NCBI GenBank assembly: GCA_016700335.1
Contig: CP065014.1
Span: forward strand, 285,001-349,000
Origin: Chlorobiota bacterium
GTDB lineage: Bacteria > Bacteroidota > Ignavibacteria > OLB7
Direction of reading: 5' to 3'
Length of the DNA stretch: 64,000 bases
A model generated the notes under the pieces. It ran no database searches and was not told the DNA's origin. It saw only the letters and a list, made by a program, of their open reading frames with translations. The stretch's first letter is position 1; each line of letters opens with the position of its first letter. Shown here piece by piece: positions 51,557 to 62,183 of this stretch. The translations under genes and the position numbers were made by a program.

Positions 51557-54532
51557 TTATTTTTGAATTCTTATATTTTGAAAAATCTGTTTTTTGTTTT
51601 CACATACTAATTTAATAATATAATTTCCTGATGGAAAATCATGTGAATCAAATTGGAATTCAGAAATACCTGAATTTAAAGATCCATTATGAATTGAAGC
51701 AACTTTTTCGCCTAATAAATTAATTAAATCTAGAGTTGCATCTTTTACAAAGTAAGGAACATCAATTGTAATTTTAGAATAATCAAAAATTAAATTTGGG
51801 GAAGCTGATAAAGAATACTTTCCACCTGTATTAATTTCAGACTCAATTGAGTTAGTGTTATCCTGAAGTTCAAGAGAAAACCAAGTAGTTTTTGTTTGAT
51901 TCTGATCTATAGTAATTCTAAATTCATCACCAATTTTAGTAGCATAAAAAGGTTCAGATAACTTATTACCTTTTTCATTTAAAGGTAATACACGAATAGC
52001 TTTTACATTTGAATTAACTTTAACTGCTAATCTAGCTTTTACAACATCCATAATCATTGGTGCAACACCCCAACCTTTAGCCGAGTTAGTATCAACCCAT
52101 TGCCATCCAGTTGGTTCACATCTAGATGAGATTGTAAGAAAGGATCTTCCAATTGTATCTAACTTTTGTTTTGGGTTTATACCAGTCCAAATAACTGTAG
52201 AAGTGGCATTTTGAGTTAACGTAGTGATATTCAAATTATCTGTAGTTGCACCTTCCGACCTTGAAAGTAATCCACTTGCACCTTGAACAAAAGGAGTATT
52301 TACAGTTAAAACTCCAACACCATACTCCCAATCAATTTCCCTAGTGTCAGTTATTGCATCACCAGCTGTTTGTGGAGGAAAACCAATATCATTTATTTGA
52401 GATGGATTTTGAGCATTGATTGAATCAATTACAATTCTGTTAACAGCCATTGTATACCCTGGAAAAGAACCAGGAATTGCGAAGTTCCCCCAATAATTTG
52501 ATCCACGAGCTAATAAATTAACTCGAGATTCAGATTGTTGAATTTTAATTGTATTATTAGATTTTTTAATTAAGCCGTTTCTAAAAACATTTGCCATTGC
52601 AGGCAATACAGCTATAAATGATGGATTCTTACTATTTTGATTCCACTGTGCACTATCAATTACATCTTTAGTAACATCATTTAAGCCTTGACTATAATAA
52701 TTCCAAACAATACCATCCCAATCTTGATGTAATGCATAACTTGGAAGAAATAATCCCATTTCGCTCATATAGTTATTAGGGAAAGGTTGCTGTACACTTG
52801 CCATCAATGGTTGCTTATCATGAGCTTTAAATGATACATCATATAAATTCGTTGCATATCCGTAATACCTAAGTGGCGAATAATTCTGAATTGTCCATTT
52901 AGTACCATCATCATTAATATAATCCCAAAAAGTAGTTGTTTGAGAAAAATCTGTATATTTTTGTTTCAAAACATCGTTCATATCACTTGCCCAATAAGAC
53001 CCCATACCAGTAACTAATTGTTTAGCACCTATATAAGTTTTAATATGATTCATCAAGTCAGCTTGGTAATCTTTATCTAAAAAATTGTAAAATTCAGATT
53101 GATCTTGAATTCTTTTTGAACTTAACAAACCTAAATTTCTATTCTGAGAATTTATTCTACCAATATTGAAATTTTCAAGAGTTTCATTGTCTATCAAACC
53201 AACAGGTTCGATTTCTTTTATTTTCATATCATCAAATTTCAAATCTCCATCAATATCTCCAAAATAGAAATAGATTGCTATAGGTACAGATGGTTTTATT
53301 GGTAAATACATCAAGACTTCATGTTCTTTCCAATAAGGAGTTATACTAACTTTTGTGCTAGTACCAGCATATAAGCCATCAGATGATGCCTCGCTATTCT
53401 GAATAATTATATCCCTTCCATTTGGGTTACTACATTTTGACTTAAAAGTTAGTTTGTAGATATGATCAAATTTTAAATCTACAACATGAGCCATATAAGC
53501 CCCATAAATATTCCCTTGAGAATTTCTGATTCTAAGTTGGAGAGCTAATAATCCCTCTGGTACGCTATCAGAGCTTGATAGAATTGGAGTTATAGTTGCA
53601 TCGCTTCCGAATATATTCCAATACTTTTCAAATTCCCCTTCATATCCACCTTCTTTAGATAAATTTGGAAATCCTCCAGTTGGTACATCAGTTTTCCAAG
53701 CATTTTTTAAACCTGAAGTTAAGCCATATTTTGTTCTAAGAAAATCTGAAAATAAAGTATCAACCCTCTTACTTTGATGATAAGATAAACTGTAACCATC
53801 TTTAATATAATTTACTAATTGCTTTTTGTATAAAGATGAATAACTGCCTTGGTTCATTATCTCAAGCATTGCAATGGTTGGATCATCTTTATAAGCAATT
53901 GAAGTAAATTTATTTATATGATTTAATAATAACCCAGAAACAAGTTTGTGTGCTGATCTAGCTTGAGGATAAATCTGATAAACACCTTGCCCAAGCCAAA
54001 GAGCAGAATCTGGATATTGTACCCCATCTTCAGGTGAAAGTGCTCTGGCTGAATGTAATGTTAAATATGTATAAATTCCATTAAGTTTTAATTGATAAAT
54101 AAACCAATCAAGTTTTTTCATTTGCTCTTCGTGTAATTTTCTACCAGATGAAACATCTAAAAAAGAAAATGATTGACCCCATGAATAAATGTTGTCAATG
54201 TATTCAAATCTAACTAAGTTAATTCCTAATTTCCTTAAATGTCCAGCAGTGTTAATTGCTGATAAGCTATCAGGGAAAGCTGCACCAAAAGACAAAGCTG
54301 TACCAAAAAATTTAACTGGAGTTCCATCCTCAAATTTAAAATTTCCATCATCAGTCTTTAATAGAAAACCATGCTTTCCAGCAATTTCTTTAGGATAATT
54401 TGGTAGATATTCACTTTGAGTAGTATCGTCAAGAGGGATATTGAATGGATAACTATTTGTTATTCCAATCCCTTGTGAGAAAACAAAGTTAAACGATATC
54501 AAAAGGGAAAAAATGGTTGAAAATATTTTCAT
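51557..54532 (-). CDS. Secreted glycoside-hydrolase-like protein with T9SS sorting domain
   Basis: A 991-residue protein with a signal peptide ending near FVFSQG. Residues about 35-260 look like a (beta/alpha)8 glycosidase of clan A (FFGTALSFGAAFPDS...HLRKLGINLVRFEYIDN, MKKLDWFIYQLKLNGIYTYLTLHS, IAMLEIMNQGS; the E in EIMNQ is at the acid/base position). Then a carbohydrate-binding-like beta module (YAGTSTKV...LKFDDMKI) and a further region. The last roughly 85 residues form a T9SS sorting domain (SPNLIFDYSKITI...LINLLGEKVAS...GNYIIKL). It should act on polysaccharide outside the cell. The GH family is not certain. Confidence 0.78.
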   Translation of the reverse strand: MKIFSTIFSLLISFNFVFSQGIGITNSYPFNIPLDDTTQSEYLPNYPKEIAGKHGFLLKTDDGNFKFEDGTPVKFFGTALSFGAAFPDSLSAINTAGHLRKLGINLVRFEYIDNIYSWGQSFSFLDVSSGRKLHEEQMKKLDWFIYQLKLNGIYTYLTLHSARALSPEDGVQYPDSALWLGQGVYQIYPQARSAHKLVSGLLLNHINKFTSIAYKDDPTIAMLEIMNQGSYSSLYKKQLVNYIKDGYSLSYHQSKRVDTLFSDFLRTKYGLTSGLKNAWKTDVPTGGFPNLSKEGGYEGEFEKYWNIFGSDATITPILSSSDSVPEGLLALQLRIRNSQGNIYGAYMAHVVDLKFDHIYKLTFKSKCSNPNGRDIIIQNSEASSDGLYAGTSTKVSITPYWKEHEVLMYLPIKPSVPIAIYFYFGDIDGDLKFDDMKIKEIEPVGLIDNETLENFNIGRINSQNRNLGLLSSKRIQDQSEFYNFLDKDYQADLMNHIKTYIGAKQLVTGMGSYWASDMNDVLKQKYTDFSQTTTFWDYINDDGTKWTIQNYSPLRYYGYATNLYDVSFKAHDKQPLMASVQQPFPNNYMSEMGLFLPSYALHQDWDGIVWNYYSQGLNDVTKDVIDSAQWNQNSKNPSFIAVLPAMANVFRNGLIKKSNNTIKIQQSESRVNLLARGSNYWGNFAIPGSFPGYTMAVNRIVIDSINAQNPSQINDIGFPPQTAGDAITDTREIDWEYGVGVLTVNTPFVQGASGLLSRSEGATTDNLNITTLTQNATSTVIWTGINPKQKLDTIGRSFLTISSRCEPTGWQWVDTNSAKGWGVAPMIMDVVKARLAVKVNSNVKAIRVLPLNEKGNKLSEPFYATKIGDEFRITIDQNQTKTTWFSLELQDNTNSIESEINTGGKYSLSASPNLIFDYSKITIDVPYFVKDATLDLINLLGEKVASIHNGSLNSGISEFQFDSHDFPSGNYIIKLVCENKKQIFQNIRIQK

Positions 54533-54775
54533 AGAAATGGAATGTTAAAAAAATCAGAAAAAAATTATTAAAAGAATTTAATACTTAGTTATATTGCTAA
54601 ATCAAAATGTAACAGTTTGTGTCAGATTAAATAAATTCATTTTTATTCAATTAATTGAGTTTTAGTTCTTAAATATTGAATGGAAGATTTTATTTAAAAA
54701 GTATTTTTCAAATCATTGCAACTTAAATAAAAATTTTTATAAATTAATAATTAACTTCTTTTTACTATCTACTTT

Positions 54776-56740
54776 ATGAAGTTGTATAAACTATCTTTGA
54801 TGTTAGCTACTTGTTCAGTTATGTTAATAGCAGGTTGTAGTGGTGATAAACCTGGATCTGGCAATTCAATTTCTAAAACTGAACCAGTAACTACCGAGAA
54901 TAAATTTAATGTTCCACCAGGAGCAGATCCAACAATTGCAGATACATTAGGTGGAAAAGGTTTTGAACTAGTTGCTGATAAAATGGGTTGGAAAACTGGA
55001 ACTATTTCCAAAGAAGATATGAAATATGTAGCCGATGTAAATGCTAAAAAAGGAGGGCAAGTTTCATTTGCATTGATCGATTTTCCAGCAACTTTTAGAT
55101 CTATGGGTAAAGATGAAAACACTGCAACTACAAGAATGGTTCATCAGTTAGTTTATGAACCTTTAATTACAACAAATCCACTTACACTTGAATTTCTTCC
55201 AGTGTTAGCAACTCATTGGAAAATTAGTGATGACAAACAAACTTTCTTTTATAGAATAAATCCTAATGCTCGTTTTTCTGATGGACATCCAGTAACAACT
55301 GATGATGTTGTTGCAACAGATAATTTAGGACGAGATTCAACTATATTATCTCCTTATACTAATTCTTTCTATGCTGAATTTGATAAACCTGAAGTAATAA
55401 GTAAATATATTTTTAAAGTTCATTCTAAGAAATTAAATTGGAAAAATATGCTTTATTATGGGGGATTGCAATTACTGCCAGCTCATATAATTAAGGGTAT
55501 GTCAGGTCGTGATTATCTAACAAAATTTCAATATGATATGATGCCTGGAAGTGGTCCATATATAATTCTTCCTAAGGATGTAAAGAAACCTCAATCTCTA
55601 ACTTTAACAAGAGTTGCTAATTGGTGGGGACATGATGATCCTTTAAATGTGGGGCAAAATAATTTCGATAAGATTACTCTAAAATTTATTCAAGACGAAA
55701 AACTAACATTAGAGAAATTTAAAAAGAAAGAGATGGATTTTTATATTGTTGCAAGAGCTAAATATTGGAGAGAGGAATTTAATTATGATGATATTAAAAG
55801 AGGTATAGTTCAAAAAAGAAAAATATATACAGATGATCCAACTGGCTTTGGGGGCTTTGGGTTTAATACACGTGAAGAACCATTCAATGATCCTAAAATT
55901 CGTGAAGCATTTATTTGTCTATTTAACCGCGAACAATTATTAGAGAAGTTGATGTTCAATCAATATACAATTTCAGATTCTTATGAACCAAATTCACAAT
56001 ATCAAAATCCAAATAATCCAAAGTATAGATATAATCCTGAAAAAGCTGCTCAACTTCTTGCTGAAGCTGGATATACTACAAGAAATCAAGATGGAATATT
56101 AACAAAAAATGGAAAACCTTTAGAGTTTGAAATTGGAATAGATCAAAGTGCTGAAAGGATTGTTACGCCTGTGCAGCAAGACCTTAAAAAGGCTGGAGTA
56201 AATATGAAAATTCGTTTAATAGATGGAGTAACGAGCTTTAAAATGGTTAACGAAAGGAATTTTAAAATAGTTTATCAAAATTGGGGTGGTTTATTGTATC
56301 CAAATCCAATTAGCACTTGGCAAAGTAAATTGGCAGATGTCAAAAATACTAACAACATTACTGGAATGAAAAACAGTAGAATAGATGAAATATGCAATGC
56401 TGAACAATCAGAATTTGATCCAATGAAAAGGATAGAACTTTTACGCGAACTAGATGGTATTCTAATGCAAGAAAAACATTATGCTTTAAGTTGGTATGCT
56501 GGTTATCAAAGAATTGTGTATTGGAATAATCTATCAATGCCTGAGTTTGGATTAGGGAAGATTACAGATTGGAAAGGAATTTTATCTACATGGTGGTTCG
56601 ATCCAGACAAAGCTGAAACAGTAAACAAAGGAATGAAAGATAAAACTGTTACAATGCCAATTGGAGAAACAGATGTAAAGTATTGGGATACTTATAATAA
56701 AAGTCATTCACAATCAACAATAACTTCAACTGCTAAATAA
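54776..56740 (+). CDS. oppA: Oligo/dipeptide ABC transporter substrate-binding lipoprotein (OppA-like)
   Basis: A 654-residue family-5 solute-binding protein. The lipobox is LIAGC (Cys at about 22). FSDGHPVTTDDVV is the family's conserved metal/substrate loop region, and GPYIILP... and NTREEPFNDPKIREAFICLFNREQ match the lobe-2 and the C-terminal hinge. It delivers peptides to the inner-membrane permease. It starts the operon. A hairpin follows that may reduce read-through into oppB. Confidence 0.92.
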   Translation: MKLYKLSLMLATCSVMLIAGCSGDKPGSGNSISKTEPVTTENKFNVPPGADPTIADTLGGKGFELVADKMGWKTGTISKEDMKYVADVNAKKGGQVSFALIDFPATFRSMGKDENTATTRMVHQLVYEPLITTNPLTLEFLPVLATHWKISDDKQTFFYRINPNARFSDGHPVTTDDVVATDNLGRDSTILSPYTNSFYAEFDKPEVISKYIFKVHSKKLNWKNMLYYGGLQLLPAHIIKGMSGRDYLTKFQYDMMPGSGPYIILPKDVKKPQSLTLTRVANWWGHDDPLNVGQNNFDKITLKFIQDEKLTLEKFKKKEMDFYIVARAKYWREEFNYDDIKRGIVQKRKIYTDDPTGFGGFGFNTREEPFNDPKIREAFICLFNREQLLEKLMFNQYTISDSYEPNSQYQNPNNPKYRYNPEKAAQLLAEAGYTTRNQDGILTKNGKPLEFEIGIDQSAERIVTPVQQDLKKAGVNMKIRLIDGVTSFKMVNERNFKIVYQNWGGLLYPNPISTWQSKLADVKNTNNITGMKNSRIDEICNAEQSEFDPMKRIELLRELDGILMQEKHYALSWYAGYQRIVYWNNLSMPEFGLGKITDWKGILSTWWFDPDKAETVNKGMKDKTVTMPIGETDVKYWDTYNKSHSQSTITSTAK

Positions 56741-56751
56741 ATAATTTATTT

Positions 56752-56783
56752 CTCCGCATTAAATTATATCATTTTTTGCGGAG
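56752..56783 (+). terminator. Possible intergenic attenuating hairpin between oppA and oppB
   Basis: CTCCGCA (56752-56758) and TGCGGAG (56777-56783) are perfect complements around an 18-base loop, followed by an AT-rich tract without a clean T-run. Partial termination between the binding protein and the permease would fit the usual excess of binding protein. Confidence 0.5.
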
Positions 56784-56873
56784 ATTATATTTATAAAAAT
56801 TTTATCAAGTTAATATAAATGTTGAGTACTTCATTGCTCATATTCTTTAATTCATACTTCATACTTCTAAAAG

Positions 56874-57911
56874 ATGTTTAATTATTTTGTAAGAAGATTC
56901 CTATTAATAATACCGACGTTTATCGCCTGTACTATACTTGTTTTTACAATTCTTCAAATTACCCCAGGAGGTCCTTTTGAAATGAAAATGATGGAGCTTC
57001 AGCAACGAGCAGCTCAAGGTGGAGAAGGAGGTGGAGGCAGTAGTGGCAGTGGCAAAGGTGGTCAAATGGAAATTCCAGAAGAAGCAAAAGCAGAATTGAA
57101 AAGATATTTTGGTTTAGATAAGCCTGTTTATATGAGGTACTTAACTTGGTTAAAAAATATAGTGACTGGAGATTTTGGAACATCTTATGTATACTCTGAA
57201 CCAGTTCTAAATGTAATTACAAGTAAATTCCCTGTTTCTATTTCATTCGGATTAACAGGATTTATTTTAGGATATGCTATTAGCGTACCTCTTGGAATTT
57301 TGAAAGCTCTTAAACATAATTCTGGTTTTGATGTTGGTAGTTCTGCCTTAATATTCGTGCTCTATTCAATTCCAGGATGGACAATTGGAGCAATTTTGTT
57401 GCCACTATTAGGTGGGAAACTAGGGTGGATACCCTTAGGTGATTTACATTCCCAAGGTTGGGAAGACTTTGGTACATGGAAAAGAATTTTAGATCAAGCC
57501 CATCATATGTTGCTCCCACTTTTTTGTTATGTTATTAATGGGTTTGCAATTTCAACAATTTTAATGAAGAATTCTTTACTTGAAAATTTAGGACAAGATT
57601 ATATAAGAACAGCGTTTGCAAAGGGGTTACCCGAACGAAGAGTAATTTCTGTTCATGCATTTCGTAATTCACTTATTCCTATTGTTACAGGATTAGGTAG
57701 TGCATTTGGACTAATTTTAGCTGGTTCATTTTTAATTGAAAAAACATTTAACCTTGATGGGATTGGTTTGTTGGGTATTAAAACTTTACAAGCAAGAGAC
57801 TATTCAGTTGCGTTAGGAATATTAGTTATTTCACTTGTTATTCAACTTGTTGGTAACATTTTAAGTGATTTGATTTATGCTTCAGTGGATCCTAGAATTA
57901 GATTTAGTTAA
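56874..57911 (+). CDS. oppB: Oligo/dipeptide ABC transporter permease (OppB/DppB-like)
   Basis: A 345-residue permease with six membrane helices. The N-terminal FLLIIPTFIACTILVF and the EAA loop region (ENLGQDYIRTAFAKGLPERRVISVHAFRNSLIPIVT) fit the family. Residues about 44-64 contain an unusual Gly/Ser-rich insertion (GGEGGGGSSGSGKGGQ) in the first periplasmic loop. It pairs with OppC. Complete. Confidence 0.92.
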   Translation: MFNYFVRRFLLIIPTFIACTILVFTILQITPGGPFEMKMMELQQRAAQGGEGGGGSSGSGKGGQMEIPEEAKAELKRYFGLDKPVYMRYLTWLKNIVTGDFGTSYVYSEPVLNVITSKFPVSISFGLTGFILGYAISVPLGILKALKHNSGFDVGSSALIFVLYSIPGWTIGAILLPLLGGKLGWIPLGDLHSQGWEDFGTWKRILDQAHHMLLPLFCYVINGFAISTILMKNSLLENLGQDYIRTAFAKGLPERRVISVHAFRNSLIPIVTGLGSAFGLILAGSFLIEKTFNLDGIGLLGIKTLQARDYSVALGILVISLVIQLVGNILSDLIYASVDPRIRFS

Positions 57912-58020
57912 TTAATTTATTAATTTTTCTATTCTTTTCTTCTTAAAATTTATTTCTATCATTTAGTTATTGAACATTCTTTATTAATTCAAATTTATCT
58001 TTTACTCTTTTATTCTTAAA

Positions 58021-59082
58021 ATGAAAGAAACTAAAAAAACTGATTCTATATCCATATTACAAAAGAGGTGGAGAAAATTTAAATCACTTAAACGTGGTTA
58101 TCTTTCTCTTATAATAATAATTACCCTTTACTTACTTTCTTTTGCTTTGCCTTTATTGATAAATAGTAAAGCAGTAATTGTAAATTACAATGGGAGTAAA
58201 TATTTTCCAATATTCCATGGATTTTATGATGGGAATACTTTCAATCAAAAAGAAACAGGATCATCTGAAACCGATTATAGGAAATTAAAACAAACTTTTA
58301 CTCAAGAAAATAATGGGAACTGGGTGTTTATGCCTTTTTGGACTTGGAATCCTTTAGAAAATGATTTTGAATCTACAGATCCACATCCTCAAGCACCATC
58401 TTCTAATCATATATTTGGAACTGATAATACTGGTCGAGATGTATTTGCGAGGATGGCTTATGGATTTAATATCTCAATATCTTTTGCTTTAATCCTTGCT
58501 TTTTTATCTGAAATTTTAGGAGTTATTATTGGTGGGATAATGGGCTATTATGGAGGTAAAGTTGATTTATTTGGGCAGAGATTTATTGAGATATGGAGCA
58601 ACCTTCCAGCTTTATATGTAATTATTATTGTAAGTTCAATCATAATTCCAAATTTCACTTTATTAGTATTCTTATTAGTAGCTTTTGGATGGATTGGAAT
58701 AACTTATTACATTAGAGGAGAATTCTTTAGAGAAAAAGCAAAAGATTACGTAGCAGCTGCTGTAGCATTAGGTGCAAAAGATAGAACAATTATTTTTAAA
58801 CATATTTTACCAAACTCTTTAACTCCATTAATTTCATTCTTTCCTTTTACAGTTATTGGTGGAATTAGTTCATTAGTCGGTCTTGATTATTTAGGTTTTG
58901 GGTTGCCACCTCCAACACCAAGTTGGGGACAAATGGTAGGCGAAGGATTGGGAAATATAGATTTTTGGTGGTTGATTATTGTTCCTTTAGGGGCAATGTT
59001 TATTACTCTTATGCTTATTACATTTATTGGTGAAGCAATTCGTGAAGCCTTTGATCCAAGAGCTTTTTCTAGATTAAGGTAA
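58021..59082 (+). CDS. oppC: Oligo/dipeptide ABC transporter permease (OppC/DppC-like)
   Basis: A 353-residue permease. The N-terminal KRWRKFKSLKRGYLSLIIIITLYL helix precedes a long loop (residues about 50-125). The transport part begins HIFGTDNTGRDVFARMAYG, the family signature. The EAA loop is REKAKDYVAAAVALGAKDRTIIFKHILPNSL. The C-terminus ends EAIREAFDPRAFSRLR. It forms the channel with OppB. Confidence 0.93.
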   Translation: MKETKKTDSISILQKRWRKFKSLKRGYLSLIIIITLYLLSFALPLLINSKAVIVNYNGSKYFPIFHGFYDGNTFNQKETGSSETDYRKLKQTFTQENNGNWVFMPFWTWNPLENDFESTDPHPQAPSSNHIFGTDNTGRDVFARMAYGFNISISFALILAFLSEILGVIIGGIMGYYGGKVDLFGQRFIEIWSNLPALYVIIIVSSIIIPNFTLLVFLLVAFGWIGITYYIRGEFFREKAKDYVAAAVALGAKDRTIIFKHILPNSLTPLISFFPFTVIGGISSLVGLDYLGFGLPPPTPSWGQMVGEGLGNIDFWWLIIVPLGAMFITLMLITFIGEAIREAFDPRAFSRLR

Positions 59083-59179
59083 TTTCAAAGTTTAATTAGA
59101 TTTAACGGTTAATTTTGTTTTTATTATTTGAGTTGTTACTAATTAGTTAAAAAAATTGAATCAATAGATAAATAAAAAA

Positions 59180-60190
59180 GTGGCTGAAACATTAGTTGAA
59201 ATACGTAATTTAAAGACTCATTTTAAAACTGATTCTGGTTTAGTAGCTAAAGCAGTTGATGGAGTTTCATTTGACATTTATAAAGGTGAAACCTTAGGTA
59301 TTGTTGGTGAATCTGGTTCTGGAAAATCAGTCACTGCACTATCAATAATGCGATTAATCCCTTGCCCACCAGGTGAGATTGTAAGTGGTTCTATTATGAT
59401 GAATGGAGTTGATTTGCTAAAGCTCCCATTGCCTGAAATGAGGAAACTTAGGGGAAATGAAATAGGAATGATTTTTCAAGAACCAATGACTTCATTAAAT
59501 CCAGTTTATTCAATTGGATTTCAAGTAACTGAAGTTTTGTTTCAACATAATCCCAATATGCCAAAAAAAGAAGCATATGATAAAGGTGTTGAAATGTTAG
59601 ATTTGGTGGGAATTCCTGACTCAAGGAAAAGAATGGAAGATTATCCTCATCAATTTTCAGGTGGAATGAGACAAAGAGTTATGATAGCTATGGCGTTAGC
59701 ATGTAATCCTTCTCTATTGATTGCTGATGAACCAACAACAGCTTTAGATGTAACAATTCAAGCTCAAATACTTGAACTTATGTTAGAACTAAAATCAAAA
59801 AGGAAAGATTCTGCAATTACATTAATTACACATGATTTAGCAGTTGTTGCTGAAACATGCCAAAGAGTTATTGTTATGTATGGGGGTAAAATTCAAGAAA
59901 TTGGAGATGTAAAACAAATTTTTAATAATCCATTACATCCATATACTCAAGGGTTGTTAGAATCTATACCACATTCTGTTAGAGGAAGCCATGAACACAG
60001 ATTGAAAGCTATACGTGGTATGGTTCCCAATATCTTACAAATGCCTAAAGAATGTAAATTCAATACTCGTTGTGATAAAACAAATGAAGAATGTTTTAAA
60101 ATTGAACCACAGTTAATTGAAAAAGAACCAGGTCATTTTGTACGATGTAACCTTCATAAAGATGGAGAGATAATTAGCATTTTAAGTTGA
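59180..60190 (+). CDS. oppD: Oligo/dipeptide ABC transporter ATP-binding protein (OppD/DppD-like)
   Basis: A 336-residue ATPase with Walker A GESGSGKS, signature FSGGMRQRVMIAMAL, Walker B LLIADEPTTALD, and the C-terminal oligopeptide/dipeptide tail (HPYTQGLLESIP...CKFNTRCDKTNEEC) with Cys that may hold a Fe-S cluster. The start is GTG at 59180. It is the first of two ATPases; the partner (oppF) follows a lipoprotein gene. Confidence 0.93.
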   Translation: MAETLVEIRNLKTHFKTDSGLVAKAVDGVSFDIYKGETLGIVGESGSGKSVTALSIMRLIPCPPGEIVSGSIMMNGVDLLKLPLPEMRKLRGNEIGMIFQEPMTSLNPVYSIGFQVTEVLFQHNPNMPKKEAYDKGVEMLDLVGIPDSRKRMEDYPHQFSGGMRQRVMIAMALACNPSLLIADEPTTALDVTIQAQILELMLELKSKRKDSAITLITHDLAVVAETCQRVIVMYGGKIQEIGDVKQIFNNPLHPYTQGLLESIPHSVRGSHEHRLKAIRGMVPNILQMPKECKFNTRCDKTNEECFKIEPQLIEKEPGHFVRCNLHKDGEIISILS

Positions 60191-60259
60191 GAAATTTTAC
60201 TTGCTTATTTTGTAGTTAAATTCAAACACCATATAATAATCAATTTATAGTTTTATATA

Positions 60260-60982
60260 ATGATAAAAAAATACTTTAAAGATATCCTAAATTATAGTCC
60301 TTGTAATAAAATTGTTCTTTTAGCTTTTTTAAGTCTTTTAGTTATTGTTTCATCCTGTACAATTAACCCCGAAACACCAGAGCCACCTAAGTCAATTAAT
60401 AAGTTAAAAAAAGGTTCAAAGTTAGTTTATATAAGTTTTGAAATTGATTCAAATGGTAATAAAATTCCTACATCTTTAATTGATACTTCGAATTATGAAG
60501 TATTAAATGATAGTCTCTACTTTAAAGGTAAAGAAAAAACAACATTACTAGTATCTGATAAAAAAGATTCAATCCATCAAATTGTAGAATCTAATGGTTC
60601 TTTAAGTATTTACGAGACCTTCAGAGATTCACTTTGGACTGCATTCCCAATTCTATCAATTAAAAAAACTTCGTCTTCATATAGAGATGTCTCTTTTAAA
60701 GGTACAAGATACCTTTTGAAAGATACTTTATCAAATAATGGTGAAACTATTATAAATTTCAATGGTACTAATTATACTTGCGAAAAAATTAGAAGGAATT
60801 TTACTCAGACAACTTATCGAGATACAGTTATAACTCAAACTTCTAATATAGTTTCAGATTTTCTTTATTCTTATAAAATAGGTGCTTTTATCCAGCAAAT
60901 AGATTATATAACTTATAAAACAAATGCAGCTATTACAAAGAGATCAATTATAACTAATTTAGATTCGTTTATTCTGATGTGA
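60260..60982 (+). CDS. Predicted lipoprotein, unknown function, inside the opp operon
   Basis: A 240-residue protein with a type II signal peptide (LLAFLSLLVIVSSC) and lipobox VSSC (Cys at about 33). The mature part is beta-rich (INKLKKGSKLVYISFEIDSNGN, TTYRDTVITQT) and has no domain I recognise. It lies between oppD and oppF with gaps of 69 and 174 bases, and co-orientation suggests co-transcription. It may be an accessory factor or an insertion; no peptide-binding features are seen. Confidence 0.65.
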   Translation: MIKKYFKDILNYSPCNKIVLLAFLSLLVIVSSCTINPETPEPPKSINKLKKGSKLVYISFEIDSNGNKIPTSLIDTSNYEVLNDSLYFKGKEKTTLLVSDKKDSIHQIVESNGSLSIYETFRDSLWTAFPILSIKKTSSSYRDVSFKGTRYLLKDTLSNNGETIINFNGTNYTCEKIRRNFTQTTYRDTVITQTSNIVSDFLYSYKIGAFIQQIDYITYKTNAAITKRSIITNLDSFILM

Positions 60983-61156
60983 TTTGAATTTTACTTCATT
61001 AAAGAAAATTACAATTTTAATTATTTCCTTTAGACATTTTTACTATTCCATAAAGTCAAAATTCTAAACCTATATTTTTATTTTATAATAAGTTTTATAA
61101 ATTGATATTTGTACTTAAAAAGCAATTTGATCCATTATATATTTACATTTAGATAA

Positions 61157-62164
61157 ATGTCCGAAAATAAAATTCTTCTTGAGGTAAAAAATCTACAAGT
61201 TCATTTCCCCATTCATGGTGGAATTTTACAACGTCGTGTGGCTACAGTTAAAGCTGTAGAAAATGTGTCTTTTAACATATATCGTGGTGAAACACTAGGA
61301 TTAGTAGGAGAAAGCGGTTGTGGGAAAACAACTGTTGGAAGAGCGCTTATTAATATTACACGAATAATGAGCCCTGATGCTGAAGTTAAAGGAGAAATTC
61401 TTTTTCACAGTGAAGATGGTACAATTGTAGATTTTGTGAAACTCAATAAAAATGAAATGAGGGTTTGGAGAGGTAAAATTCAAATGATTTTCCAAGATCC
61501 TTTTTCCTCACTTAATCCAAGAATGACAGTTGCTCAGATTATTGAAGAACCCTTGAAGCTTCACACTAAAATGTCTAAATCTGAAATCAATGATAAAATT
61601 GCTTGGTTGATGGATAAAGTGGGAATGCAACCTGAACAGGCAAATAGATTTCCACATGAATTTTCAGGAGGGCAAAGGCAAAGGATTGGTATTGCTAGAG
61701 CTTTAGCAACTAATCCATCATTGATAATCTGTGACGAACCAGTATCAGCTTTGGATGTTTCAATTCAAGCACAAGTGATAAATTTAATGCAAGACTTACA
61801 AGATGAATTTGGCTTGTCTTTTCTATTTATTGCTCATGATTTATCTGTTGTAGAACATATTTCTTCACGAATTGCTGTTATGTACTTAGGTCATGCTGTT
61901 GAACAAGGTACAAGTGAACAAGTATATTTTAATCCAAAACACCCATATAGTAAGGCTTTAATTTCTGCTGTTCCTCAAGCAAATCCTAATGTAATTAGAG
62001 AAAACAGAGTAGTACTCAAAGGAGATATTCCTACTCCATTAGCAAAACCATCAGGATGTCCGTTTAGAACTCGCTGTCCTGTTGCTCAACCAGAATGTGC
62101 TAATGGATTTCCAGAATTTGTAGAGATAGAACCAGGACATATTGTTGCTTGCCCTTATACATAA
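61157..62164 (+). CDS. oppF: Oligo/dipeptide ABC transporter ATP-binding protein (OppF/DppF-like)
   Basis: A 335-residue ATPase: Walker A GESGCGKTT, QMIFQDPFSSLNPRMTV, signature FSGGQRQRIGIARAL, Walker B LIICDEPVSALD, and C-terminal HPYSKALISAVP...CPFRTRCPVAQPEC with four Cys. It forms the heterodimeric motor with OppD. Last gene of the operon, followed by a terminator. Confidence 0.93.
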   Translation: MSENKILLEVKNLQVHFPIHGGILQRRVATVKAVENVSFNIYRGETLGLVGESGCGKTTVGRALINITRIMSPDAEVKGEILFHSEDGTIVDFVKLNKNEMRVWRGKIQMIFQDPFSSLNPRMTVAQIIEEPLKLHTKMSKSEINDKIAWLMDKVGMQPEQANRFPHEFSGGQRQRIGIARALATNPSLIICDEPVSALDVSIQAQVINLMQDLQDEFGLSFLFIAHDLSVVEHISSRIAVMYLGHAVEQGTSEQVYFNPKHPYSKALISAVPQANPNVIRENRVVLKGDIPTPLAKPSGCPFRTRCPVAQPECANGFPEFVEIEPGHIVACPYT

Positions 62165-62183
62165 ATCATTTTGATTTTTTAAC

